DNA of 64,000 bases. Source: JAXMBN01 sp046349875. GTDB taxonomy: Bacteria; Planctomycetota; Planctomycetia; Pirellulales; Pirellulaceae. The DNA lies in the NCBI GenBank assembly GCA_046349875.1, contig JAXMBN010000009.1, forward strand, positions 1-64,000. Reading direction: 5' to 3'. The translations under genes were made by a program, and so were the position numbers. The notes beneath the pieces were generated by a model, which worked only from the letters and a program-made list of their open reading frames with translations, made no database searches and had not been told where the DNA came from. Positions 28,726 to 39,568 of this stretch are shown piece by piece (the first letter of the stretch is position 1; each line of letters begins with the position of its first letter).

Positions 28726-29847
28726 GTGCTTGCATCCACCCAAAAAGAAGGCGCGACCGTGGATTCGACACAGACTGAAATCTTCACCGACCTGGGCACT
28801 CTCAAGTCGCGAAAACCCAATAACATGGCGATGCTTATCCTGCGCGTCATCTTTTTGTGCGTTTGCGCCGGTGTTTCGACATCGATCGTTCGAAGTTTTC
28901 AATCAGGTCCCGATTGGACACCCTACGCGGTCTTTGCAGGTGTGATGGCGATGGCCCTATTCGTCATCTCGATCGATGTGTTCACCCCTCGCAAACGGAT
29001 TGAAATCGTATCGGCCATCTACTTCGGACTCTTTGTTGGAATCCTGCTCGCTTACCTCATGAGCTTGGCTCTGACGCCATTGATCCAAGATTGGTCGGCA
29101 AAAGGAAGCATCACTTTGCTGCTTACCTGCGTCCTTTGCTATGGTTGCATTAGCTTGCTCATCCAGACGAAAGACGATTTCCGATTCGTCATTCCCTATG
29201 TAGAATTCTCGCGCGATCTCAAAGGTGTTCGACCTTTGATTTTGGATACGAGTAGCATTATCGATGGACGATTGGCCGACCTGGCCGACACCTCTATCTT
29301 GGATAGCCAACTCGTAATGCCTCGCTTTGTGCTTGCCGAGCTTCAGGCGATCGCCGATAGTTCAGACCGATTGCGTCGGGTCCGTGGTCGCCGTGGGCTG
29401 GATATTTTGAATCGCTTGCGTTCCCATGAGAAAGTCGACTTTTCTCTCTATGATCGCGAACTACCGGAATTCGCTGGCCAATCGGTGGATATGAAACTGG
29501 TTCTTCTCGCCAAACAGTTGGATGGCAAGGTGGTGACCGGCGATTTCAATCTCAACAAAGTCGCCAAATTACATAACGTCGATGTGATTAACCTCAATGA
29601 AATCGCTGCATCCCTACGGCCGCAATTTTTACCGGGTGAAGGATTTCAAGTGCGGGTAGTGAAGCCGGGCGAAGGTCATGACCAAGGAATTGGCTATCTG
29701 GACGATGGTACCATGGTTGTCGTCGAAGGCGGACGCGATCGCATTGGTCAGACGGTAGGCGTTTTGGTAACAAGTACCTTGCAGACGCACGCTGGCCGAA
29801 TGATCTTTACGAAGTTCGATGATTATTCGAAGTCTGATTCTCATTAG
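28726..29847 (+). CDS. PIN-TRAM domain membrane protein (YacL-like)
   Basis: A 373-residue protein with four hydrophobic helices in the first 150 residues, then a PIN ribonuclease-fold domain and a C-terminal TRAM domain. PIN acidic residues are seen in LILDTSSIIDGRLADLADT, VLAELQAIADSSD and VVTGDFNLNKVAKLHNV. TRAM is the GEGHDQGIGYLDDGTMVVVE stretch. The same order is found in the conserved Bacillus protein YacL, whose role is not settled. A GTG at 28726 is the likely start; a second GTG at 28759 is possible. It begins a closely packed plus-strand run with the deacetylase and RegB genes. Confidence 0.92.
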   Translation: MLASTQKEGATVDSTQTEIFTDLGTLKSRKPNNMAMLILRVIFLCVCAGVSTSIVRSFQSGPDWTPYAVFAGVMAMALFVISIDVFTPRKRIEIVSAIYFGLFVGILLAYLMSLALTPLIQDWSAKGSITLLLTCVLCYGCISLLIQTKDDFRFVIPYVEFSRDLKGVRPLILDTSSIIDGRLADLADTSILDSQLVMPRFVLAELQAIADSSDRLRRVRGRRGLDILNRLRSHEKVDFSLYDRELPEFAGQSVDMKLVLLAKQLDGKVVTGDFNLNKVAKLHNVDVINLNEIAASLRPQFLPGEGFQVRVVKPGEGHDQGIGYLDDGTMVVVEGGRDRIGQTVGVLVTSTLQTHAGRMIFTKFDDYSKSDSH

Positions 29848-29889
29848 AATACGGTCGATTCTATTCCGTTTGATTCGAAGGACGCTTCG

Positions 29890-30621
29890 TTGGAACAACC
29901 TTTTGATGTGGTTGTCGTTGGGGCGCACCCTGACGATGTTGAAATCGCTTGTGGCGGAACATTGGCCTTGCTCGTGGATCAAGGGTATCGCGTGGCCATC
30001 GTCGATCTAACAGATGGTGAACCCACTCCTCATTCACCAGGTCCCGAGGTTCGAATCGCGGAAGCCCATGAAGCGGCTCGCGTTCTTGGGGTTCAAAAAA
30101 GGATCATTCTCGAACTTCCTAACCGACGATTGATGGACGGCTTCGAAGCTCGGGTCGCTCTTGCAAAGCAATTTCGGATCCTGCGCCCAAGGATTGTCAT
30201 TGGCTTTGGGCAGAGGACGCCGTTAGCGTCACCCGATCATGAACAAGCCATGCATATCACGCATGCAGCGGTATTCTATTCACGGTTGACGAAGTGGGAT
30301 GAGCACTTCGATCATCTTCCCGTTCATACCATCCAAAGTCAGCTCTATTTCCGACTAGGTTTCGATACACCTCCGCCGGGCTTCGTCGAGAATAGCTTTA
30401 CCGTCGATATTAGTACCACTCTCGAACGTAAACTCGATTCAATTCGATGTTATCGCACGCAATTTCCAGAGAACAAGCAATCCATCTTTGAACGTGTTCA
30501 GGCCAATGCGATTTCGACCGGTGCTGCCGCTGGATTCCGTGCTGGCGAGGTCTTCTCGAACGCCAAAGCCCTAGGAGTCAAAGATCTTTATCATGTTGTC
30601 GCCAACGGAGGCCTTCGTTAG
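29890..30621 (+). CDS. bshB1: PIG-L family N-acetylglucosamine deacetylase (BshB1-like)
   Basis: A 243-residue zinc deacetylase of the LmbE/PIG-L family. The metal motif is VVGAHPDDVEIACGGTLAL near the N-terminus, with the third ligand in ASPDHEQAMHITHAAVF. The LPNRRLMD stretch and HPDD/SPDH spacing match BshB1, which removes acetate from GlcNAc-malate during bacillithiol synthesis. The TTG start at 29890 lies 42 bases after the PIN-TRAM stop. No bshA or bshC gene is in the window, so bacillithiol synthesis is inferred from family alone; other PIG-L enzymes act on other GlcNAc conjugates. It sits directly before a redox sensor kinase. Confidence 0.85.
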   Translation: MEQPFDVVVVGAHPDDVEIACGGTLALLVDQGYRVAIVDLTDGEPTPHSPGPEVRIAEAHEAARVLGVQKRIILELPNRRLMDGFEARVALAKQFRILRPRIVIGFGQRTPLASPDHEQAMHITHAAVFYSRLTKWDEHFDHLPVHTIQSQLYFRLGFDTPPPGFVENSFTVDISTTLERKLDSIRCYRTQFPENKQSIFERVQANAISTGAAAGFRAGEVFSNAKALGVKDLYHVVANGGLR

Positions 30622-30626
30622 TCGCC

Positions 30627-31946
30627 ATGGAACTCAACCCACTTGGAAAACCAGGCCTTCACCCTTTCCCAAATCTTGAAACGGCGCGATGGCTTTGGCG
30701 ACTTCGGTGGGTCGCCGTCGTTGGGCAATTGCTGGCTATCACAATTGCTATATTCGTAGTCCAACTCCCGATCTCCCTGTGGCCCATTGTCTCCTTTGTA
30801 GGCATTACGGCCATTACCAATATGGTCCTGGGATTTGTTCTGGCGGTCGAACGCTCCTCGTCGATCGAAGATGTCGCATCCCCGAGGATTGCTTCGTTTG
30901 TCACAGGAGCATTGATTCTGGATCTCTTGTGTCTATCGGGACTATTGCATTTCTCTGGTGGCTTCGACAACCCATTTCTCTTCTTCTACTTTGTTAACAT
31001 TGCCATTGCCGGCATCATTCTACGTCCGTTTTCTGCCTGGCTCATGACGGCAACTGCAATCGCTTGCCTCGTTTTTCTCCTTTACACTTCGATTCCGGTA
31101 GAAGGGATCAGCCTTCCCCATGACGAATCTGATTTTTGGTCGATACGAACACAGGGTTTCTTGATCGCCTTTGCAACGAGTACCTGCGTTGTCACTTACT
31201 TCGTAACGATGCTCACCGACGAACTCAATCGTCGCGAACGCCGACTCACCGAAATCGAAAAGCAACGCGCTAAGGGTCAGCGACTAGAGGCGATGGCGAC
31301 GCTCGCAGCAGGAGCAGGCCACGAGTTAGCAACACCACTATCGACGATCGCCGTTGTATCGAAAGAGTTGTCTCGCAATCTCGGTAAGATCGATGCACCC
31401 GAGTCGATCAAGCGGGATGTCGAACTGCTTCGAAGTGAACTTGATCGATGCAGAGAGATCCTTGCACGAATGAAAAGCAGCGCAGGTGAGGCCGCGGCTG
31501 AACAGCTAGATCCAGTCTCGGTCGAAAATCTTATCGATGCGATCATCGAAGGACTTCGCGATACCCGACGCGTGGTTTTTGATTGCGACAAAACGTCGCG
31601 AGAAGCGACAGCTGTTCTTCCTCTGCAAGGCCTCGCATTGGCTCTTCGCAATATCATTCAGAATGCGCTCGATGCTAGCCCCGATTCCACCCTGGTTCAC
31701 ATTGCCATCGAATCGTCACCTCAAAAATGGACGATTCAGGTCAAAGATCATGGGCATGGCATGGATGAATCCACATTGCAGCGGATTGGTGAACCCTTCT
31801 TTACCACGAAGGAACCGGGACGCGGTATGGGAATGGGTGTATTCCTATCCCGCAATGTCATCAGTCGCTTATCGGGGACGATGCAATACAAGAGTGTTGC
31901 AGGTCAGGGCACAACCTGCACCATCGAGCTTCCCCTGAAATCGTAA
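30627..31946 (+). CDS. regB: Redox-sensing histidine kinase, RegB/PrrB type
   Basis: A 439-residue membrane kinase. Six hydrophobic segments occupy residues 25-200. Between the third and fourth is GGFDNPF (111-117), the GGXXNPF quinone-binding heptapeptide of RegB/PrrB/ActS. The H-box is LAAGAGHELATPLSTIAVV with the phospho-acceptor His232. Cys275 in ELDRCREILARM is at a spacing from the histidine close to that of the redox-active Cys265 of Rhodobacter RegB. The ATPase part has RNIIQNALDAS (N-box), DHGHGMDES and GRGMGMGVFLSRNVI. In proteobacteria RegB reads the ubiquinone pool and cysteine state and phosphorylates RegA, which is encoded 143 bases downstream here. The frame is intact. Confidence 0.93.
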   Translation: MELNPLGKPGLHPFPNLETARWLWRLRWVAVVGQLLAITIAIFVVQLPISLWPIVSFVGITAITNMVLGFVLAVERSSSIEDVASPRIASFVTGALILDLLCLSGLLHFSGGFDNPFLFFYFVNIAIAGIILRPFSAWLMTATAIACLVFLLYTSIPVEGISLPHDESDFWSIRTQGFLIAFATSTCVVTYFVTMLTDELNRRERRLTEIEKQRAKGQRLEAMATLAAGAGHELATPLSTIAVVSKELSRNLGKIDAPESIKRDVELLRSELDRCREILARMKSSAGEAAAEQLDPVSVENLIDAIIEGLRDTRRVVFDCDKTSREATAVLPLQGLALALRNIIQNALDASPDSTLVHIAIESSPQKWTIQVKDHGHGMDESTLQRIGEPFFTTKEPGRGMGMGVFLSRNVISRLSGTMQYKSVAGQGTTCTIELPLKS

Positions 31947-32089
31947 CCGTCATTCGACAAAGTTGGCGAATTTCTTGCCCGCCCCCCTTGAGCTACAGAA
32001 ATCCCGCTATGGGCGGTGTATGCTAACGATATTACTTGAATGAATCGTTGCTCCGGCCGCAATCGCGACAGAACTAATCTATTGAACCC

Positions 32090-32655
32090 ATGATGGACGA
32101 AGTCAGAATTTCTACTCAAGCACAACCCAGCATTCTTCTTGTTGATGACAGTTTTGTGCTTCGCGATCAGTTGAAAGCTCAAGCCTTTGAAGAACGAGGC
32201 TTCCGCGTCTGTGTAGCAGGAGATGGTGACGAAGGTCTCGCCGTCTATCGACGGGAAAAAACGGACTATGCCGTTTTGGATTTGCATGCCAGGCAAGTCG
32301 GGCCTATCGCTAATCGGGGAACTCCAAGAAGATTCGCGAAGATGTGAAGATCTTGATCTTGTCGGAGTTCGGTAGCATCTCAACGGCCATCGATGCCATT
32401 CGACTTGGTGCCACCAACTTCCTTCCCAAGCCCGCAGATGCCGACGACATTCTCAATGCATTTGCCCGTGGTGGCATTGATGTACCAGTCGATGCAGAGG
32501 AAACCGAAATTCCGGTCCCCACCTTGGCTCAAGCGGAATGGGAGCATATCCACCGTGTCTTATCGGACTGCAGTGGAAACATTTCGGAAGCGGCGCGAAG
32601 ACTTGGTATTCATCGCCGATCCCTACAAAGAAAACTTCGCAAACGCGCCCCCTAA
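32090..32655 (+). CDS. regA: Response regulator, RegA/PrrA type, two frameshifts
   Basis: A ~188-residue regulator. The receiver opens with SILLVDDSFVLRDQLKAQAF and reaches YAVLDL, where the phospho-acceptor aspartate sits. Frame changes near 32288 and 32330 interrupt the text: other frames give MPGKSGLSLIGELQ and IREDVKILILSEFGSISTAI, completing the RegA sequence. The clean C-terminal part is AIDAIRLGATNFLPKPAD, then the Fis-type helix-turn-helix NISEAARRLGIHRRSLQRKL ending RKRAP, almost the signature of the RegA/PrrA/ActR family. With RegB next door it would switch genes of respiration and carbon metabolism in response to oxygen or quinone state. Both breaks can be mended by single bases, so I treat it as functional. 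Confidence 0.9.
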
Positions 32656-32780
32656 TCTGTCGCACGCATACCACCCATTTCCGCTCCTTGTGAGACGAAA
32701 AGGGATCGCCGCCCCATCGTGCATCGCTGTGGCTATAATGAAGGACTCGCCTACCTCGCCACCTTCCTCGAGTCCATCTC

Positions 32781-35700
32781 ATGCACGATCGAAGCCTTTT
32801 GCTTTTCTTCGTAGGTTGCCTCTCTGTTTTCGCAAACCTTGCTCAATGCCAAATCGATGATGCCAAATCGAAGAGCGACTACACATCATCGGTTCTTCCA
32901 TTGCTGAAGACGTATTGCTTCGAGTGTCACTCGGGCGATCGCATTGAGGCGGAACTAGATTTTGGATTGGTTCAAGAGTGGAAGTCTGTTCCCAGCTTCA
33001 CCAATCATTGGGTGCGTGGACTTGAGATGCTCGAGTCTCAACAGATGCCTCCTCGTGATGCCAAGACGATGCCTGCCCCAGATCGCCAAAAACTGGCGTC
33101 ATGGATGCGCCAATATCTAGCTCGCGAGGCAGCGAGACGTGATGGAGATCCAGGTCCTATCCTACTTCGTCGACTCAACAATGCGGAATTCAATTATGTG
33201 GTACAGGATCTGACCCAAGTAGCGACCTTGCTTCCTTCTCAGGAATTTCCCGTTGATGGTGCTGCTGGTGAAGGATTTACGAATGCGTCCCAAGCCCTTT
33301 CCATGTCGCCCGCATTGGTATCGAAGTATCTCGACGCTTCCAAGAAAATGGCACAGCACGCTGTGTTGCTTCCCAGTGGATTTCGTTTCTCTCCATCGAC
33401 TTCGCGGCGTGATTGGACGAATGAGATACTCGATCAGATTCGATCGTTTTACGCAAAATACAGCGACTCAACTGGCGGATCTCGCGTCAATCTGCAGGGC
33501 ATTCAATTCGAAACCAACCGCGGTGGTCGATTGCCGGTCGAGGCATACCTTCAAACGCTTTTGCAACACCGCAATCAATCGATCGATTATGTGCAATTGG
33601 CTCATCAGAACCAATTGAATGCCAAATACTTGGAGACTCTATCGCGTAGTCTTCAAGACAAAGATCAATCATCTATTCCGATGACACATCTGCGAAACCT
33701 ATTCCATGCGCAGCAAACTCGCGATGCTGCAGAACTCGTGAAGCTCGTCCAAGCCTATCAGAAGAGTCTTTGGAAATTTAATTCGATTGGCCACATCGGA
33801 AAGCACCTGGGGCGAAAAGATGGCCCACAAACCTGGATGGAAGCGACGACTCCCATCGTGGGAAGCAAAGAATTCCGAATCCCAATGGCTTCCCTTCCCA
33901 TGCAAGAAAAAGTCGAACTGCGATTGATCGTAGGTGATGGAGGCGATGGGAGCGAAGGGGATATAGCCGTCTGGAAGCAACCTCGATTTCAAATCCCAGG
34001 CCATCCTGACATACTCCTCAAAGATCTTCAGCGATCCGTAAGTGCATTCGAGTCAGGTAAGAATGCAACCATCCAAAAGACGACGGCCTGCCTTGAAGCT
34101 TGGAGCGAGTGGCTCGACGCACCCCAACGCGATGCCTTGGACCATCTCGCCACGAAACATCAAGTACCTCTCCCTCTACTGATGGCATGGGGCGAAACAC
34201 TCGGCCTTTCCTCTATGAATTCTCCGAGTATGGGAACCAAACTGACCAGCGCTTCTCGTGGAGTCGCTGGGTATGGTTTTATTCAAGGCTGGACCGGTAA
34301 CGATGCTCTCAGCGTCCTTGGTAATCAATCCGATCAGGAAGTCCGCATTCCAGGTCGCATGAAACCCCATTCCGTGGCCGTTCACCCTGCCCCGTCGCAA
34401 TCGATCGCCATCGGTTGGGAATGCAAAGCGCCCATGGTGCTGAGAATCTCCGGCAACCTTCAACATGCTCATCCCGAATGCGGCAATGGAGTGGAGTATT
34501 CCGTTGAACTTCGGCGCGGGAACACCAAATCGATTCTTGCGAAGGGAATAGCTCATGGTGGAAAGGTGGTTGAGTTTGGCCCCATCGAGAATATGCAGGA
34601 GCGCGGGTCGGTGACCTGTTCGTATTGGCAGTACATCCCTGCGATGGTGTTCCGCGCATGCGCGACCCAACGATGGTCGAGTGGACTATCCAATCAGGTC
34701 AGCATGAATGGAACTTAGCAAATGAGATTTCTGCCGATCCGGCACAAAAGCCAATCCACATCCAGGCTCGAAATCGGATCAAGCTCAATGGCACTTTTTC
34801 TCGGAGCCAACCAATTCCACAAACCTTGCGATGATTCCCGGTAATGTCACTCGTTCACGGCAAACCGCAGCCAACGCCGAACGAACGAAGCTAGCTACCT
34901 CCATTCAAGAATTGCTTGAAGGAAAACTTTCCGTACAGAAGGATAGTCCTGACTACAAGCTGGCGCGAGATCTTCTATCCCTACATGGTCCAATCTTCCG
35001 TTATACCTCGCAGCAATCTTTCACCGATGCGATTCAACCTGCGTCCATCGGCCTACCCTCGCAGAGCTTTGGCTCTTCATCGATCGCTTCCTCGTTGGCA
35101 GAAAAACGATATCGCCGTCCAGCTGCCATCCGAGCTGAAGCTTTTTGTGCCGCGAGAACTACTCGATAGTGCAACCTTTGTCACCACTTGCGAACTCCAC
35201 GGCGATGCATCGAATGGAAGTATTCAATCGCCTGTTGCCTCTCAAGAGACAAACCCGCAAGCACTTCACCAAGAACCTTGATTGCCAAAGCCGGATCGGC
35301 TAAATATCAATCGCTTCTGAACGCGGTTTTGCAATCAGAGAACTTTTCCCTGCGCGTTTGCTACACGATGATCGTGCCAGTCGATGAAGTCGTAACCTTG
35401 ACACTCTTTTATCGTGAAGATGATCATCTGAAACGCTTGATGCTCAATGATCATGAGATCCTCGAACTCGATCGATTGTGGGATGAACTGTTCTATGTTG
35501 CGCAAGAACCGATTCTCTTTGCGGCTGCCTCTGAACAGATTGCAGAATTTGCAACGCAGGACGCTTCTGAGCTTCTCAAATCCTCTGAGCCCATGCGTGG
35601 TCCCATCCAACAACGTGTGGTCGACTTTAAGAATCGTATGGTTGCAGATGAAACCAGACAACTTGATGCGCTCGTTGCTTTTGGGAAACGAGCTATGCGA

Positions 35701-36915
35701 GGGCATGCAGTACCCATCGAGAAAACTCTACATGGGCTTTATTCGAACCTACGAAAGCAAGAATTGGATCATGATTCGGCCTTTCGCTTGACGTTGGCAA
35801 GTGTATTTACATCGCCCGGGTTTCTCTATCGAATGGAAACGCCTAAAGAGGGCAAGGCCTTTCAAAAAGTTCAACCGGTAGAGCTCGCCAATCGTCACGG
35901 TTTCCTGCTTTGGTCCTCTTTACAGATGACCGGCTGCTAAAGTGCTCAAGATGGAACGCTGCAAAAGCCAGACGTGTTGCACCAGCAAATGCAGCGAATG
36001 CTCGCCGATCCTCGAGCGCATCGCTTTGCCAAAGAGTTTGGTTGCCAATGGTTGCACGTCTATGATTTTGCCAGCCATGATGAGAAAAGCGAGCAAGCGT
36101 TTCCTGAGTTTGCTGGATTGCGAGCGAGCATGGAACAAGAGACGGTTCAGTTTCTATTCCATTTGTTTCGCGATAACGAATCGGTGCTCGACGTCCTCGA
36201 TTGCGATTACACCTATCTCAACCCATTGTTGGCCAAGCACTACGGCATAACCGGTCCAAACGGGGACACATGGCAAAAGGTACGTGGCGTTACAACTCAG
36301 GGACGTGGTGGAGTGCTAACTCAAGCATCTATTCTCTCCAAACAATCCGGCGCGTCGCGAACGAGCCCCATCCTTCGCGGAAACTGGCTTACGGAAGTCC
36401 TTCTGGGCGATAAGCTACCGAGGCCTCCCAAGAATGTTCCCACACTACCTGAAGGTGTTCCTGCCGGGTTGACGGAACGGCAACTTATCGAAAGGCATAG
36501 CAGCGATCCCGCCTGCGCCCGCTGTCACGAGAAGGTGGATCCATTGGGCTTTGCAATGGAACAATATGACGCGATTGGAAAGCTGCGAACACATGATGCA
36601 CAGGGCTTTGCAATCGATACCAAAACCAAATTGCAAGATGGGCATGCCATCGACAACATGAGCGACTTGAAGCGATACCTATCGACAATTCGTCGCGATG
36701 CTTTCCTCCGTCAATTCAATCGAAAACTATTGGGTTATGCTCTAGGTCGTTCGGTGATACTTTCCGATGAGCCACTTATCGAACGAATGAATGAAGCATT
36801 GCGAGCGAATGACTATCGCGTTCAAGCAGCCTTGGAACAAGTACTGCATAGCGTTCAGTTTCAATCGATCCGCGATCTCCAATTCGACGAAGAGCGATTC
36901 GCTTCGGTCCCTTGA
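32781..36915 (+). CDS. Large PSCyt1/DUF1587/DUF1592/DUF1588/DUF1585 protein, frameshifts
   Basis: One exported protein of about 1375 residues. A signal peptide (LLLFFVGCLSVFANLAQC) is followed by a planctomycete cytochrome domain with haem site CFECH and distal QQMPP. DUF1587 shows LLRRLNNAEFNYVVQDL and VDGAAGEGFTN. The first 645 residues are in one frame to 34718. From about 34650 to 35940 the frame changes several times, carrying DUF1592 pieces (FRLTLASVFTSPGFLYRME). The C-terminal part from about 35974 is clean: DUF1588 has the GVLTQASILSKQSGASRTSP and RGNWLTEVLLGDKLPRPP blocks, and DUF1585 has the second haem-like motif CARCH, GFAMEQYDAIG and YALGRSV. Activity unknown; such proteins are abundant in planctomycetes and may act on complex carbon. 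An opposing XylR-like gene ends two bases away. Confidence 0.85.
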
Positions 36916-36917
36916 GG

Positions 36918-38063
36918 TTATGGGGCTTCGTCACCAGGTGTCTGATTTCGAAACTCCTGCGCTGACACTCCAAAGGCTCGCAGCATAGCATGATTGAGTG
37001 TACGTGAATCGCCGAATCCGCATTGTTCGGCCACATCGCGAATCGGCAGCTCGGTACGAGTCAGCAACTCGGTAGCTTTCTTGATCTTGAGCCGCAGGAT
37101 TTCATCGGTAGGCACAATCCCCAAATGCTCTTTGAATCGCCGCTCTAGGGTGGATCGCGAGATACCAACATTACGTACTACATCCTTGATGGTGATCCCT
37201 GTCGTGTAATGTTCGCGGATATAGCGTAGAGCTCGATCAAAGATGGGATCGGGACCGGCGCTTCGTGTTGTGGTCCAACGCACGGCGACTCCTTGAGGAG
37301 GCAGATGTCGTTCATAGCGCGCCGAAGGTGCTGCATGAAGCAGAGCATCCATCACCCGAGCCGCCTCGGCTCCCAAAGATTCCATTGGAAGCTGGATGCT
37401 CGACAAGGAAGGATCGGAGAGATCGCAAATCGATTCGACGTTCCCCATCCCTAGAACGTAAAGATCACCGGGAACTCGGATCCCCAATTGCTTGGCGTGT
37501 TCAACCATTTGTACCGCTTGCCAATCGTCGCGAACAAAAATACCTGCAGGCTTGGAAAGCTTTCGAAACCAATCCATCATCGTTTGGGACAAGGGCTCGA
37601 GCAGCGGTCTGTGTTCCAAATGCCATGGAGATGTTAGCCTCTCTACGGGAATGGAGTTCTGCTTTCCTCCTCTGACCATCCCGTTCCGTTGCATCATCGT
37701 CATGCGTTCGACCACTCCGACGTAATAAAGTCGTTCGAGTCCATAGTCCTGAAAGTGATGCGCAGCCATTTGCCCAATCGCAACATCATCGATCGTCACT
37801 CGACTCGTTTGATCATCTTGCTTCCAGCGGCTTGTACTGACTATACACCCTTCAAATTGTTGCCATTCAGGAATCGATGGTGTGGTAGGGTGATGAACGA
37901 TCAGTCCATGTGGGTTCCACGCTCGCAACGAATCCATCGCAGGGACCGTACATACGAGGATCTCCCATTGGGTGGCTTGGCGAGCAAACTGGAGAATTCC
38001 TCGCATCACGGAGAGACTATCTCCCCAATGGTCCTCAAATAAGAGAGCAACTCGACGGCGCAT
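36918..38063 (-). CDS. XylR-like AraC-family transcriptional regulator
   Basis: A 381-residue regulator: a LacI/periplasmic-binding-like ligand domain (residues 1-270) joined to a C-terminal AraC DNA-binding domain, the architecture of E. coli XylR. The ATG at 38063 (MRRRVALLFEDHWG) was preferred over a TTG 12 bases upstream. Sensor-domain landmarks are GILQFARQATQWEI, VTIDDVAIGQMAAHHFQDYG and GIFVRDDWQAVQMVEHAKQL. The AraC part has two helix-turn-helices: ITIKDVVRNVGISRSTLERR and LPIRDVAEQCGFGDSRTLNH. It should bind a sugar and switch nearby genes. It converges on the DUF1592 gene, its only close neighbour; that it controls this gene is a guess. Confidence 0.93.
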   Translation of the reverse strand: MRRRVALLFEDHWGDSLSVMRGILQFARQATQWEILVCTVPAMDSLRAWNPHGLIVHHPTTPSIPEWQQFEGCIVSTSRWKQDDQTSRVTIDDVAIGQMAAHHFQDYGLERLYYVGVVERMTMMQRNGMVRGGKQNSIPVERLTSPWHLEHRPLLEPLSQTMMDWFRKLSKPAGIFVRDDWQAVQMVEHAKQLGIRVPGDLYVLGMGNVESICDLSDPSLSSIQLPMESLGAEAARVMDALLHAAPSARYERHLPPQGVAVRWTTTRSAGPDPIFDRALRYIREHYTTGITIKDVVRNVGISRSTLERRFKEHLGIVPTDEILRLKIKKATELLTRTELPIRDVAEQCGFGDSRTLNHAMLRAFGVSAQEFRNQTPGDEAP

Positions 38064-38374
38064 CGAACAGGGCAACTTTCTAACGCATCAATAGGATTTG
38101 ACGTCCAACGATACTCCAATGGACGCTTCCATCAAATGCTAAGAGGCCGACCGTCGACGATTGTCCAAGACATCGAAGAAGAAATCGAAACGCAATCTTG
38201 CAATCACGACAGAGAAGATGCCGGGCTTCATCTCGTCTGTTCTGGAGAGGGGAAGGATTGGAGTTCGGATGAATTCGATCGCTTGAAATCGATGCGATCG
38301 CTTCGTGACCTTGCTTCGACCAATTCGCAATAGCGAATGAACGAAACTCGATGTTCCCCTATATTCCCAACCCT

Positions 38375-39568
38375 TCATTTTCCGTAGCTAAGGAGTGGGT
38401 GAATCCAAAGCACTTGTTTGATTTGACTCGCTTTCAAACGGTTCTTGGGAGCCCTCAAATCAAAATAAGGTTCCTTCACTTGAGGTCCACCTTGACTCAA
38501 ATCGACCAAGGAAAATGGCGGCCGATCGATCCTCACAAGAGGACGTGTCGGCTCGCGTTCATTGCTCATCATGACCGTCGCTACGCGATCATCATCCAGT
38601 TGCACCTTCGTTCCCACAGGATAGATCGATGACACTGCTAACAAAGCCTGCATACAAGCTTTATCGAATTTTCCTTGAACCGTGTGGTGCAGGAGGTAAA
38701 CCAACGCATCCGCCGGAACAATTGGAACCCTCATCGAATGTGGTTCGAGCATTGCCAGATAGGCATCAACCAAATTGAGGATGCGAGCCAACGGGTTGAG
38801 TTGATGCGAACGAAGATTGCGAGGATACCCCGAGCCATCCATTTGCTCGTGCACCTGTGTCACGATGACCCGTACCAAAGTAGGGACATTGGGTGATACC
38901 GAGAGCATTTCGGATGATCGTAAAGGGTGCATCATGATGCGATTCCGCGGATCGACATCGACCTTGGAGGCCTTCCGATTGAATTCATCCGCTATCCCAT
39001 CAAACAACGATATGTCATGCAACATCCCCGCCAGAGCGACCGATTTGCACTCTTTGATCGGCATCCCCATCGAACAGGCAATCACCGATGAAAGGGTAGA
39101 CAATTGAACGCAACGATTGATAAGCGTATCGTCACTAACACGACACTATCTCCGTGGTCGACGACCAATGTGCGATAGGACTGCTGAAACATCTTCGGTG
39201 ATCTCGTCGATCACATCCCCAATGATGGTCTGCAAGGGATTGAGTTGTAGCGCTTGGTCGCCGTAGGCACTCTTGATTACTTGCTCCAACTCACGACGCG
39301 CAGCCTCGGTGGATTGCTGAAGCTTTTGGATGAGATTACCGCTGTAATACGGCTTTGGAACCAAAGGCTGCTCAACGTCCGAGCCTTGAGCAATCTTCTC
39401 TTTGGAACTAGCGTGTTCTCCAAGTACCCCCTTTTCATAGAGGGTCTGAACATCGCGTTCGGTAAGAATCGTTCCTTTAGGAATGACGACGGTGCCATCG
39501 TTCCCTTGAATATCAAAGGGAATCGGAACCCCGAGGGGTAACTTGCTGATGCGTTCGCGAGCCGACAT
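38375..39568 (-). CDS. HD-GYP domain protein interrupted by an in-frame TAG
   Basis: Two pieces in the same reading frame make one protein of about 397 codons. The first (39568 to 39149) starts MSARERISKLPLGVPIPFDI, a PilZ/DUF3391-like N-terminus (VVIPKGTILTERDVQTLYEKG). A TAG at 39146-39148 then interrupts it. The frame continues without a shift as CRVSDDTLINRCVQLSTLSS into the HD-GYP core: LAGMLHDISLF with the HD pair, and VHEQMDGSGYPRNLRSHQLN with the GYP motif. HD-GYP proteins hydrolyse cyclic di-GMP. The stop is either one wrong base, two cancelling indels, or real; if real, the second part would need its own start and would lack helix 1 of the HD domain. Confidence 0.8.

Noticed and set aside
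38139..38378. 79-residue minus-strand frame overlapping the HD-GYP stop by an ATGA
   Set aside because: The overlap is suggestive, but residue composition is random-like and no family matches; not strong enough to list as a gene.
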